From Sphingopyxis sp. UBA6723 (GTDB lineage: Bacteria; Pseudomonadota; Alphaproteobacteria; Sphingomonadales; Sphingomonadaceae): a stretch of DNA of 64,000 nucleotides. Every line of letters starts with the position of its first letter. Position 1 is the stretch's first letter. The position numbers and the translations under genes were made by a program. Location: assembly GCF_002454115.1 (NCBI RefSeq), contig NZ_DKIH01000007.1, positions 15,681 through 79,680 of the forward strand, written 5' to 3'. The notes beneath the pieces are model-generated. The model was not told where the DNA came from. It ran no database searches and was given only the letters and a program-made list of their open reading frames with translations. This document shows positions 33,356 to 41,397 of this stretch, piece after piece.

Positions 33356-35284
33356 CTAAGCCCGCGCGCCCGCTTCCTCGACCCCCGCGCTGTTGTGGCG
33401 CAGCGCTTTCAGGACGCAATCGACGATCTGCGGCGCGTTCAGCCCCGCGGCATCATATTGCAGTTCGGGCTTGTCCTGATCCTGGAACACATCGGGCAGG
33501 CGCAGCGTGCGCAGTTTCAGCCCCGCGTCGATCAGCCCCTCGTCGCTCGCCAGCGTCAGCACATGCGCGCCGAGCCCGCCGACGCTGCCTTCCTCGACCG
33601 TCACGCACACTTCGTGGCTCGCCAGCGTCTTGCGGATCAGTTCTTCGTCGAGCGGCTTGGCGAAACGCAAATCGATGACGCTCGTCGACAGCCCGCGTGC
33701 TTCCAGCGTGTCAGCGGCTTTCAACGCCTCGGCCAATCGCGTGCCGAGCGAGAAGATCGCCACCGTCTTGCCGCTGCGCACGACGCGACCCTTGCCGATC
33801 TCCAGCTTCACCGGAACCTCGGGCAACGCGACGCCGGTGCCATTGCCGCGCGGATAACGGAAGGCGATCGGGCCATCATCATATTCCGCGGCGGTGTAGG
33901 TCATATGGACCAGCTCGGCCTCATCGGCCGCCGCCATCACCACCATATTGGGCAGCGTCGCCAGATAGGTGACGTCGAACGAGCCAGCATGGGTCGATCC
34001 GTCGGCGCCGACCAGCCCGGCGCGGTCGATCGCGAAACGCACCGGCAGGTTCTGGATCGCCACATCATGGACGACCTGATCGTAAGCGCGCTGGAGGAAG
34101 GTCGAGTAAATCGCGCAGAACGGCCGCATCCCCTGCGCCGCCAGCCCCGCCGCGAACGTGACCGCATGTTGTTCGGCGATGCCGACGTCAAAGCTGCGCG
34201 TCGGATGCGCATTGGCGAATTTGTCCACCCCGGTCCCCGACGGCATCGCCGCGGTGATCGCGACGATGCGCGGATCGCTGTCGGCCAGCTTCGCCAGCGT
34301 TTCGCCGAAGACATTCTGGTACGCGGGCGGACCCGGCGGCGCCTTCGCCTGTACGCCGGTGATGACGTCGAATTTCTGGACGCCATGATATTTGTCGGCG
34401 GCGGCCTCGGCGGGGCCATAGCCCTTGCCCTTCACCGTGACGGCATGGATCAGCACCGGGCCATGATCGCTGTCGCGGACATTTTCCAGGATCGGGATCA
34501 GATGGTCCAGATTGTGCCCGTCGATCGGCCCGACATAATAAAAGCCCAGCTCTTCGAACAATGTCCCGCCCATCGCCATGCCGCGCGCATATTCGTCGGT
34601 CTTTTTCGCCGCCTTGTGCAGCGGTTCGGGCAATTTGCGCGCAAAGCGCCGGGCGATTTCGCGCAGCTCCAGGAACGGCCGCGACGACACCAGCTTGGCG
34701 AGATACGCCGACAGCCCGCCGACCGGCGGCGCGATCGACATGTCATTGTCGTTGAGGATGACGATCAGCCGGTTGCCCGCCTGCTGGGCGTTGTTCATCG
34801 CCTCATAGGCCATGCCCGCCGACATCGAACCGTCGCCGATCACCGCGATCGCGCGGCCCGGCTGGTCCTTCAGCTTGTTGGCGATCGCAAAGCCCAAGGC
34901 GGCGCTGATCGAGGTCGAGCTGTGCGCCGCCCCGAACGGGTCATATTCGCTCTCGCTGCGCTTGGTGAACCCCGACAGGCCGCCGCCGGTGCGCAAGGTA
35001 CGAATGCGATCGCGGCGCCCGGTGATGATCTTGTGCGGATAGCATTGATGCCCGACGTCCCACACGATCTTGTCGCGCGGCGTGTCGAACACATAATGGA
35101 GCGCGGTGGTCAGCTCGACGACCCCCAACCCCGATCCCAGATGCCCGCCGGTCGTCCCGACGGCGGAAATCATCTCGGCGCGCAGCTCGTCGGCGAACTG
35201 GCGGAGGTCTTCGGGCTTCAGCTTGCGGAGGTCGGCGGGGACATCCACCGTGTCGAGCAGCGGCGTTGACGGACGATCGGTCAT
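33356..35284 (-). CDS. dxs: 1-deoxy-D-xylulose-5-phosphate synthase
   Basis: 642 residues. Thiamine-pyrophosphate enzyme: N-terminal HLGSGLGVVELTTALHYVFD and DVGHQCYPHKI, GDG...N motif in IGDGSMSAGMAYEAMNNA, transketolase pyrimidine part (FAAGLAAQGMRPF), and C-terminal domain. First step of the MEP pathway to isoprenoids and carotenoids; also feeds thiamine. The ATG at 35284 matches the known N-terminus (LLDTVDVPADLRKL); the longer frame is unconserved. Confidence 0.95.
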   Translation of the reverse strand: MTDRPSTPLLDTVDVPADLRKLKPEDLRQFADELRAEMISAVGTTGGHLGSGLGVVELTTALHYVFDTPRDKIVWDVGHQCYPHKIITGRRDRIRTLRTGGGLSGFTKRSESEYDPFGAAHSSTSISAALGFAIANKLKDQPGRAIAVIGDGSMSAGMAYEAMNNAQQAGNRLIVILNDNDMSIAPPVGGLSAYLAKLVSSRPFLELREIARRFARKLPEPLHKAAKKTDEYARGMAMGGTLFEELGFYYVGPIDGHNLDHLIPILENVRDSDHGPVLIHAVTVKGKGYGPAEAAADKYHGVQKFDVITGVQAKAPPGPPAYQNVFGETLAKLADSDPRIVAITAAMPSGTGVDKFANAHPTRSFDVGIAEQHAVTFAAGLAAQGMRPFCAIYSTFLQRAYDQVVHDVAIQNLPVRFAIDRAGLVGADGSTHAGSFDVTYLATLPNMVVMAAADEAELVHMTYTAAEYDDGPIAFRYPRGNGTGVALPEVPVKLEIGKGRVVRSGKTVAIFSLGTRLAEALKAADTLEARGLSTSVIDLRFAKPLDEELIRKTLASHEVCVTVEEGSVGGLGAHVLTLASDEGLIDAGLKLRTLRLPDVFQDQDKPELQYDAAGLNAPQIVDCVLKALRHNSAGVEEAGARA

Positions 35285-35330
35285 CGCACGGTCATAATGG
35301 TAACCGCCGATACTGTCGAATGAAAAGGGG

Positions 35331-35558
35331 CTAGCCCTCCTCTCGCTCATCATGTTTCGCCGCGCCGATCTGCGCGTACAGCCCGCGCACCATCAGATCG
35401 GTGAATACCAGCATCACCCCGATCATCCCGACCAGCAACGCGGCCACGGCAACCGGAAACGGCCCAAGGCTGTCGATCACCCCGCGCCGCTCTGCCAGCG
35501 CCAGCGCTGCGGCTATCACCATCAGCGCATAACCGATCAGGCGCGGCGTGCGGTTCAC
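35331..35558 (-). CDS. Small two-helix membrane protein
   Basis: 75 residues from a GTG at 35558: two hydrophobic helices (LIGYALMVIAAALALAE and PVAVAALLVGMIGVMLVFTDLMV) and a charged tail (KHDEREEG). It precedes dxs by 46 bases on the same strand. Family unknown. Another start further upstream is possible, and 35559-35686 holds no clear gene. Confidence 0.45.
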   Translation of the reverse strand: MNRTPRLIGYALMVIAAALALAERRGVIDSLGPFPVAVAALLVGMIGVMLVFTDLMVRGLYAQIGAAKHDEREEG

Positions 35559-35686
35559 GTGCGCGGCAACAAAGCGGCTGGACGATGCGGGAGCATGACC
35601 AGCACGATGCCGCCAAAACCCTCCGGGGGCAAGCCAAACGCTCGGCGATGGCTGGACCGTCGTTCGCCGCCAGTAGCCAAGCGCGC

Positions 35687-36577
35687 CTACCCCAGCCCCG
35701 CCGCCCGCCCCCGCGCGGTCATCGCCTCGACAAACAGACGCACGGCAGGCAATCGCGCGCGCGCCGGTTCGAACAGCAGATGAACCGGCAATGCGGGCGG
35801 CCGTTCGTTGGTCAATAGCGCGATCAACCGCCCGGCGGCGAACGCGTCGGCCAGCTGGTAACTCAGCAGATTGGCGATGCCCAACCCCGCCTCGGCCGCC
35901 GCCAATGCGCCGTCGACGGTATTGAGCACCAGCCGCGGTCGCGGGTCGAGCCGCCACTTGCCGCTCGCCAGCTGCCATTCCCCCGCCGCGCGCGGCCCCA
36001 TCATCCCGATCAGGTCGTGCTGCGCCAGGTCGGCCATGACCTGCGGCGCGCCGCGCCGCGCCAGATAGGCGGGGCTGGCCACCAGCATCTGACGTACCCA
36101 GCCGATCCGCACCGCCTTCAGCGCCGAATCGGCAAGCGGCCCGATCCGCACCGCGACGTCGATGCCCTCCTCGACAATTCGCACATTGCGGTCGATCAGC
36201 ATCATCCGCACCATCAGCTCGCGATGCTCAGCCATCAGCGCGCCGACGACGGGCAGCACATGCAATCGCCCGAACATCACCGGCGCGGTGACATAGAGCT
36301 GGCCGCGCGGCTCGGCGGCAGCCCCGCGCAGCTCCCGCTCGGCCCCGGCAAGGTCATCGAGAATACGCCGCGCCTGCTCCAGAAACGCAGCGCCTTCGTC
36401 GGTCAGCGCCACCGCGCGCGTCGAACGATGGAACAACAGCGTCCCCAGACGCCCCTCGAGCGCCGCGATCCCGCGCGTCACCGCGGGCGGCGAGCTGTTC
36501 AGCTTGCGCGCCGCCGCAGCGAACCCGCCCTCACTCGCCACCGCGACGAACATCTCTAGAGTCAGCAACCGGTCCAT
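35687..36577 (-). CDS. LysR-family transcriptional regulator
   Basis: 296 residues. N-terminal winged helix (MFVAVASEGGFAAAARKLNSSPPAVTRGIAALEGRLG) and a periplasmic-binding-like effector domain. Divergent from the operon at 36719-38641, which it probably controls. Effector unknown; the operon suggests a reactive or aromatic small molecule. Confidence 0.9.
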   Translation of the reverse strand: MDRLLTLEMFVAVASEGGFAAAARKLNSSPPAVTRGIAALEGRLGTLLFHRSTRAVALTDEGAAFLEQARRILDDLAGAERELRGAAAEPRGQLYVTAPVMFGRLHVLPVVGALMAEHRELMVRMMLIDRNVRIVEEGIDVAVRIGPLADSALKAVRIGWVRQMLVASPAYLARRGAPQVMADLAQHDLIGMMGPRAAGEWQLASGKWRLDPRPRLVLNTVDGALAAAEAGLGIANLLSYQLADAFAAGRLIALLTNERPPALPVHLLFEPARARLPAVRLFVEAMTARGRAAGLG

Positions 36578-36718
36578 CGATTATTCCACTTATCGGAACA
36601 TACTACTTCAATCTTCGCTCGTTATCACATTGAGCGCAACGATCTAAATGAGGTCCCGCGAACGAAGGTATGTCCCCCTCTCGGCCTTCGTTCGCTCCCT
36701 TTGCGAAGGATCGGCATC
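36578..36718. promoter_or_regulatory. Divergent LysR/oxidase promoter with a T-N11-A palindrome
   Basis: TTCC (36584-36587), seven bases ACTTATC, GGAA (36595-36598) form a palindrome containing the T-N11-A pattern of LysR boxes, just upstream of the regulator start. The region is AT-rich to 36650 then ends in AAGGA (36706-36710), the ribosome site of the next gene. Confidence 0.45.
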
Positions 36719-37345
36719 ATGGCGCGCAACTACCGTCACACCCTGTTCAACGACGCGGTCAAAGCCCTGCAGGAACGCCACGGCTCGCGCGCCGCCTATC
36801 TGAAGATGGACGCGGGCGCCGACGGCACCCCCGACGCGCTAACCGCCAAGGAGCTGGATTACATCGCGCTGCGCGACAGCTTTTATATGGCCAGCGTCAA
36901 CGGCGACGGCTGGCCCTATATGCAGCACCGCGGTGGCCCCGCGGGCTTCCTGCGCCATATCGACGGCAACCGCATCGGCTTCGCCGACTATCGCGGCAAC
37001 AAACAATATATCAGCGCCGCGAACTTGGCCGGCAACGACCGCGTCTCGCTGTTCCTGATGGATTATCCGAACAAGGACCGGCTGAAACTCGTTGGCCACG
37101 CGCACAGCGTCGAGTTGGCCGACGATCCCGCCCTCGTCACCTCGCTGATGCCCACCGGCTATCGCGCCGTCCCCGAACGCGCCTTCCTGATCGACGTCAT
37201 CGGCTGGGAATGGAATTGTTCGCAGCACATCACCCCGCGCTTTACCGAGGCCGAAATTTCCGCCGCGATCCAGCCGATGGCCGCCGAACTCAATCAATTG
37301 CGCGCCGAAAACGTCGCGCTTCGCGCCCAGCTTTCCGGAGAATGA
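36719..37345 (+). CDS. Pyridoxamine 5'-phosphate oxidase-like flavin protein
   Basis: 208 residues. Split-barrel fold as in PNPOx-related enzymes: FYMASVNGDGWPYMQHRGGP, FADYRGNKQYISAANL, VSLFLMDYPNKDRLKLVGHA, then an acidic alpha-helical tail. Such proteins bind FMN or F420; real PNP oxidase motifs are not clear, so substrate is open. ATG at 36719 preceded by AAGGA. First gene of a four-gene operon. Confidence 0.82.
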   Translation: MARNYRHTLFNDAVKALQERHGSRAAYLKMDAGADGTPDALTAKELDYIALRDSFYMASVNGDGWPYMQHRGGPAGFLRHIDGNRIGFADYRGNKQYISAANLAGNDRVSLFLMDYPNKDRLKLVGHAHSVELADDPALVTSLMPTGYRAVPERAFLIDVIGWEWNCSQHITPRFTEAEISAAIQPMAAELNQLRAENVALRAQLSGE

Positions 37346-37347
37346 CG

Positions 37348-37956
37348 ATGATCCAGCTTTATGGGACCCCGCGGTCGGGCAATACCCACAAGGTCCGCAT
37401 GGCACTCGCCTTCCTCGACCTGCCGTGGGACGAGCGGCTGACCGACGCCGCCGCGCGCCAATCCGACGCCTTTGCCGCGATCACCCCGATGCGCCAGATC
37501 CCCGTCTATGTCGAAACCGACCGCACGCTGCGCGATAGCCAGGCGATCCTGACCTATCTCGCGGCGCGCCACCGCCCCGGCGACTGGGACGGCCGCACGC
37601 CCCAGGAACGCAGCGAGATTGCGCTGTGGCTGTCGCACGCCGCCAACGAAATCGCCAACGGCCCCGCCGCGCTCCGGCTCGCGCGCCAGTTCGGCGCGGT
37701 CATCGCCGAGGCGCAGGCGCAAGCGGCGACCGCGCGCTTCCTGCCGGTGATCGAATCGCATCTGTCCGACCATCGCTGGCTCGTCGGTGACCGGCTGACC
37801 ATCGCCGATCTTGCCGCCAGCCCCTATCTGGCGCTCGCGGGCGAGGCCGACATCGACCTTGCCGACTGGCCGGCAATCGGCGAATGGACCGATCGGATCG
37901 CCGCACTGCCCGGCTTTCCCGCGATGCCGGGCTGGCCCGCGCATATCGCCAGCTGA
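37348..37956 (+). CDS. Glutathione S-transferase
   Basis: 202 residues with thioredoxin-like N-terminal domain (YGTPRSGNTHKVRMALAFLDLPWD; the Ser/Asn pair near residues 9-11 could activate glutathione; RQIPVYVE and DSQAILTYLA complete the G-site) and an all-helical C-terminal domain. ATG at 37348 with GGAG seven bases before; an upstream ATG at 37342 overlaps the previous stop but is too close to the ribosome site. Probably detoxification or isomerisation. Confidence 0.88.
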   Translation: MIQLYGTPRSGNTHKVRMALAFLDLPWDERLTDAAARQSDAFAAITPMRQIPVYVETDRTLRDSQAILTYLAARHRPGDWDGRTPQERSEIALWLSHAANEIANGPAALRLARQFGAVIAEAQAQAATARFLPVIESHLSDHRWLVGDRLTIADLAASPYLALAGEADIDLADWPAIGEWTDRIAALPGFPAMPGWPAHIAS

Positions 37957-37967
37957 GGAGCCGACCG

Positions 37968-38189
37968 ATGCCCACTGTGAACATCAAGATTACCCGTGAA
38001 GGCGCGACGCCCGCGCAAAAGGCCGAACTGATCGGCGGCGTCACCGAATTGCTCCAACGAATCCTCGGCAAAAACCCCGCGACCACGGTGGTGACGATCG
38101 ACGAGGTTGACCTCGACAATTGGGGCATCGGCGGCCTGCCCGTCACTGAATTTCGCGCCGCGCAGGCCGCGAAAGCGCCGCCGCAATGA
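37968..38189 (+). CDS. 4-oxalocrotonate tautomerase-like protein
   Basis: 73 residues starting MPTVNIKITREGATPAQKAE, so after Met removal the N-terminal Pro is the expected general base of this superfamily. KAELIGGVTELLQRILGKNP is the conserved helix. Catalyses keto-enol shifts on unsaturated acids or dehalogenation in some members. Good GAGGAG ribosome site. Third gene of the operon, overlapping the next by four bases. Confidence 0.88.
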   Translation: MPTVNIKITREGATPAQKAELIGGVTELLQRILGKNPATTVVTIDEVDLDNWGIGGLPVTEFRAAQAAKAPPQ

Positions 38190-38641
38190 CCAGCAGCAAC
38201 GCCCCGACGTTCGCGATCATCATGCTGCTGACCGGGATCGGCATCCCGATCCTTGCCGCGCTCAACGGCGGCCTCGGCGGGCGTCTCGGCAGCCCGATGG
38301 CGGCGTCGATGATCCTGTTCGGCCTCGCCTTCCTGATCGCCACCACCGGCGCGATCGCGACCGGGTCGGTCGGCCAGATCCGCTTTTCGTCCGACATCCC
38401 GTTTCACTTCTACTTCGGCGGGCTATTCGTCGCTTTCTACGTCATTTCTGTGACCTTCATCGCGCCCAAATTCGGGGTCGGCAACGCGATCTTCTTCGTC
38501 CTCGTCGGCCAGCTGATCAGCGCCGCGGTGATCGACCATTTCGCGCTGTTCGGGTCGATGCGCTTTCCGGTCGACGCCAAGCGCCTCGCGGGCATCACGC
38601 TGATGGTCGCGGGCGTGTATCTGGCGCGCCGGACGGGTTGA
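38186..38641 (+). CDS. DMT-superfamily (YdcZ/DUF606) membrane protein
   Basis: 151 residues, five hydrophobic helices, beginning with the half-transporter pattern ILAALNGGLGGRLGSPMAASMI and containing GNAIFFVLVGQLISAAVIDHF. YdcZ-like proteins act as small drug/metabolite transporters, probably as dimers. Last gene of the oxidase-GST-tautomerase operon; it might export the product. Confidence 0.82.
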   Translation: MTSSNAPTFAIIMLLTGIGIPILAALNGGLGGRLGSPMAASMILFGLAFLIATTGAIATGSVGQIRFSSDIPFHFYFGGLFVAFYVISVTFIAPKFGVGNAIFFVLVGQLISAAVIDHFALFGSMRFPVDAKRLAGITLMVAGVYLARRTG

Positions 38642-38672
38642 GGGCGGGTTTCCGGCAGTTGTGGTCGTTGAT

Positions 38673-38804
38673 CCTCCCTGTGGCGAAGCCATGGGGAGAT
38701 GGCAGCGCGAAGCGCTGTCGGAGGGGCGATGACACTACCGTCGCTGCCCCTCCACCCCTCGCTTCGCGAGCGGTCCCCCTCCCCATCGCTTCGCGACAGG
38801 GAGG
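38673..38804. repeat. Palindromic repeat (CTCCCTGTCGCGAAGC type)
   Basis: Arms 38673-38698 and 38779-38804 are inverted copies with two or three mismatches, with an inner pair GGAGGGGC / GCCCCTCC. It fills the gap between two convergent genes and may act as a bidirectional stop. The window ends (63979-63997) with a related short CTCCCC/GGGGAG palindrome. Confidence 0.7.
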
Positions 38805-38829
38805 AGTTACCCTGAAACCCATTCCCCGC

Positions 38830-39234
38830 TCACATATGCCCCGTCACCTCCGGCGCGTTCCACCAGTTGTTGCCCGCGCCGTCCATATATTGCACCGGCA
38901 ACGCCGCCTTTTCGGCGGGCGTCAGATCGTCCAGACACGCAATCGCGACCGAATAATAGGCACCGCCGATCTCCTCGACAGTGCCATGACCGAACGGCGC
39001 CACACCGCAGGTCTTGCAAAAGACATGGTGCGCGCTGTTCGATCCGAACTGATAGTCGGACAGCGCCGCGGGGTCGGTCAGCAGGCGAAAAGCATCGGGT
39101 TTGACCTGCGCATTCCAGCCGCGCTTCTTGGTACAGATCGAGCAGTTGCACTTGCCCGTCCCGGCTTTCAGGTCGATGTCGGCTTCAAATTTGACCGCGC
39201 CGCAGTGACACGAACCATGATGGGTCTTGAGCAT
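38830..39234 (-). CDS. GFA-family zinc protein
   Basis: 134 residues. Zinc sites of the glutathione-dependent formaldehyde-activating (Gfa) fold: HGSCHCGAVKFE, CNCSICTKKRG and FCKTCGVAPFG. True Gfa activity is established for few members; most are uncharacterised. Single gene, downstream of a WYL regulator on the same strand. Confidence 0.88.
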   Translation of the reverse strand: MLKTHHGSCHCGAVKFEADIDLKAGTGKCNCSICTKKRGWNAQVKPDAFRLLTDPAALSDYQFGSNSAHHVFCKTCGVAPFGHGTVEEIGGAYYSVAIACLDDLTPAEKAALPVQYMDGAGNNWWNAPEVTGHM

Positions 39235-39313
39235 GTTCTATCCTTCGCTTGGCGGCGCCGCGGTCAGCGCCTCTCACCCCGAAGCGAATAGCCCGCGCCC
39301 CTGACAGATCCTG

Positions 39314-40006
39314 TCAGGAGGGGGCGGCGTGGCCGCTTTGCCGCCACCAGTCGGCCATCAGCACCGCGCGCCGCCGCCCAAAACCTTCCTCGCCGATCCG
39401 CGCCGACGTCACCCGGTCGATGCGGAAACTGCGGAAATCCCGGCGCAGCAGGCACCAGGCGGCGATGATCTGCTTCTCCTCATAATAAGCGAGCGCCGCG
39501 GGCCAGATCGCGCGCTCGGTCACCGCGCCGCTCTGGTCGGCATAGCCGATATGCAGCGTCTTTTCCGCGCGCATCGCCGCGCGCACTGTTGCCAGCAGCG
39601 GCGCATCGGTCTCGCGCCACTGGCTGTTCACCGGCCATAGCCCCGCCTCGTCGATCCGCTGCTTGAGCTCATCAGGGCTCGCCGCGGCAATCTTGGCCAG
39701 CGCCAGCCCCGCGGCGCGCGACAGGCTGCCGTCCTGCCGCCCCTCGACCCAGCGCGCGCCGAGCACCAGCGCCTCCAGCTCGTCGGCGGTGAACATCAGC
39801 GGCGGCAGGAAAAATCCCGGGCGCAGCACATAACCGACCCCCGCCTCGCCCTCGATCGGCGCGCCGAGCGCGATCAGCGCCTGAATGTCGCGATACAACG
39901 TGCGCACCGACACGCCTTGTTCGTCAGCCAGCACCTCGGCCGTCACCGGTCGGCGGCGGCGGCGCAGACCGTCGATGATCGCGAACAACCGTCCCGTCTT
40001 GGACAC
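39314..40006 (-). CDS. WYL-domain transcriptional regulator (YafY type)
   Basis: 230 residues. N-terminal helix-turn-helix (RLFAIIDGLRRRRRPVTAEVLADEQGVSVRTLYRDIQAL) and a WYL ligand-binding domain (IGYADQSGAVTERAIWPAALAYYEEKQIIAAWCLLRRDFR). WYL proteins respond to nucleic acids or nucleotides in several systems. Not linked to a visible defence gene here; it precedes the GFA gene. Confidence 0.88.
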   Translation of the reverse strand: MSKTGRLFAIIDGLRRRRRPVTAEVLADEQGVSVRTLYRDIQALIALGAPIEGEAGVGYVLRPGFFLPPLMFTADELEALVLGARWVEGRQDGSLSRAAGLALAKIAAASPDELKQRIDEAGLWPVNSQWRETDAPLLATVRAAMRAEKTLHIGYADQSGAVTERAIWPAALAYYEEKQIIAAWCLLRRDFRSFRIDRVTSARIGEEGFGRRRAVLMADWWRQSGHAAPS

Positions 40007-40018
40007 GCGCGGTTTCCC

Positions 40019-40324
40019 CTATTCGGCCGCAGCGGGCAGATGAGCGACAATCGCGCGCAGCGCCGCAACATGGCGATCGAGCGCGCGTGTCCCGGCCCGC
40101 GTCAGCGACGCCCAGGTGCGCTGCCGCCCCCCCTCGGCCGCCTTGCGCAGCGCGACATAGCCGGCGTCGGACAACGCCGCGAGATGCTTTGACAGCACCG
40201 AGTCACTGACCTTCAACAGCTCGCGCAGCTTCGCGAATTCCATCTCGGTCACCTTGGCGAGCAGCGCGGTAATCTGAAGCCGCGCCGGCGCGTGGAGCAG
40301 CATGTCGATGCCATCCATCCTCAC
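40019..40324 (-). CDS. Small winged-helix regulator
   Basis: 101 residues, one HTH domain of the MarR/ArsR-like 'transcriptional regulator' group (HAPARLQITALLAKVTEMEFAKLRELL; recognition helix SDSVLSKHLAAL; wing KAAEGGRQRTWASLT). GTG start in GTGA overlap with the upstream gene; an ATG six bases in is possible. With the membrane protein it forms a two-gene operon, preceded by two identical-type palindromes that are its likely targets. Confidence 0.8.
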   Translation of the reverse strand: MRMDGIDMLLHAPARLQITALLAKVTEMEFAKLRELLKVSDSVLSKHLAALSDAGYVALRKAAEGGRQRTWASLTRAGTRALDRHVAALRAIVAHLPAAAE

Positions 40325-40770
40325 GCCGCCCCGTTCTGCAATTCGCGGTCATAGATGCGCGTCCAAACGAGACTGGCGGCCAGCGCAACAACGAAAGCGC
40401 CGCCCGCAATCGCCAGTTTTACCACCAGCGACAGATCGTTGACCCGCGCATGGATTTCAGCCCCCATCGCGCCAAGGAGCAGCGCCACCATCAGCAACGT
40501 CAGCGGCAGCGTGCGTCCCTTGCGATATCCGCTGACGAAAACCCCGTAACGTCGCCGGTCATCGACGACGAGCCATGCCACCGCCGCCATGGCAAAAACG
40601 AACAGCACGATTTGAAGCGGCGGTCCAAACCCTTGGCTGAGCACGATGGCACCCATCACCGAAGCAAAAGCGATATGCCGCCACAGGGGATATTTCGGGC
40701 CGCTCGCCGCGAACTCGCGCTGCGCCGCGTTCATACTGTCAAGTGCCGCCTGGGCTTCGATCGGGTCCAT
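40321..40770 (-). CDS. Membrane protein co-transcribed with a winged-helix regulator
   Basis: 149 residues with four hydrophobic helices (WRHIAFASVMGAIVLSQGFG; IVLFVFAMAAVAWLV; LPLTLLMVALLLGAMGAEIH; VVKLAIAGGAFVVALAASLVW). ATG at 40770 follows GGAGG at six bases; the longer frame crosses the operator region. Function unknown; pairs of this kind are common in alphaproteobacteria and the regulator normally controls the membrane gene. Confidence 0.72.
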   Translation of the reverse strand: MDPIEAQAALDSMNAAQREFAASGPKYPLWRHIAFASVMGAIVLSQGFGPPLQIVLFVFAMAAVAWLVVDDRRRYGVFVSGYRKGRTLPLTLLMVALLLGAMGAEIHARVNDLSLVVKLAIAGGAFVVALAASLVWTRIYDRELQNGAA

Positions 40771-40784
40771 CACTTGCCTCCATG

Positions 40785-40853
40785 CTTTCCAATATGGAAA
40801 GTCATAGGTCACACTTTCCGTTTCGGCAAGTGATGATTTTCCATCTTGGAAAG
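40785..40853 (-). promoter_or_regulatory. Two palindromic operators upstream of the membrane protein/regulator pair
   Basis: CTTTCC-AATAT-GGAAAG (40785-40801) is a perfect 17-base palindrome; TTTTCC-ATCTT-GGAAAG (40837-40853) has one mismatch and the same five-base spacer. Centres lie 52 bases apart, five helical turns. Another CTTTCC half-site at 40814 lies between. Likely bound by the regulator at 40019-40324. Confidence 0.65.
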
Positions 40854-40884
40854 TAGAGCCGGTCGCGGTCGTTGACCGTGACGC

Positions 40885-41328
40885 TCAGCGCCTGCGAAAG
40901 GTCCAGCGCATCGGCTTTGACCCGTCGATCCGCGAAATCGTCGCGGTCAGCGTGTCGCCGTCGCGGACATAATGGATACGCTGCGGATAGTCATGCGCAG
41001 CATTTTCGAACGTCGCGCTCGTCGTATCATGGCGCACCAACCGGAACGCCACGGACGCCCCCCCATGCGGCTGCGCGATATAGGCGAGCGTCCCGTCGGC
41101 GCCCGCTGCGATCCGTAAAAACTCAAACTCGCGCATAACATCGCCGAGCCCGGCGCGGCTATGGCCCAGCATCACCCCGCCGCGCGGCGGCGTCCAGCTT
41201 TCCTCGGTCCAGCGATCGCCCGTCTCGCTCGTCCACTGCCCCGCCAGCCATGCCAGATCATCGACGGGCGCCGCCGGGCTGGCTGCGGCCAGCAACATGC
41301 TCAGCCCCGCGGTCATCCAATATGTCAT
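40885..41328 (-). CDS. DUF6265-type secreted protein
   Basis: 147 residues with a signal peptide (cleavage near SPAAP). Core WLAGQWTSETGDRWTEESWTPP and MLGHSRAG match the DUF6265 pattern: a lipocalin-like beta-barrel of unknown ligand. Late AHDYPQRIHYVRDG is also conserved. Single gene. Confidence 0.78.
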   Translation of the reverse strand: MTYWMTAGLSMLLAAASPAAPVDDLAWLAGQWTSETGDRWTEESWTPPRGGVMLGHSRAGLGDVMREFEFLRIAAGADGTLAYIAQPHGGASVAFRLVRHDTTSATFENAAHDYPQRIHYVRDGDTLTATISRIDGSKPMRWTFRRR

Positions 41329-41397
41329 CGCGCGCCCCCTGACCCGCCACGGCGCGCCCCGCCATGGCAGGATCAGGATAGCGCAGCGCTGCCGCGC

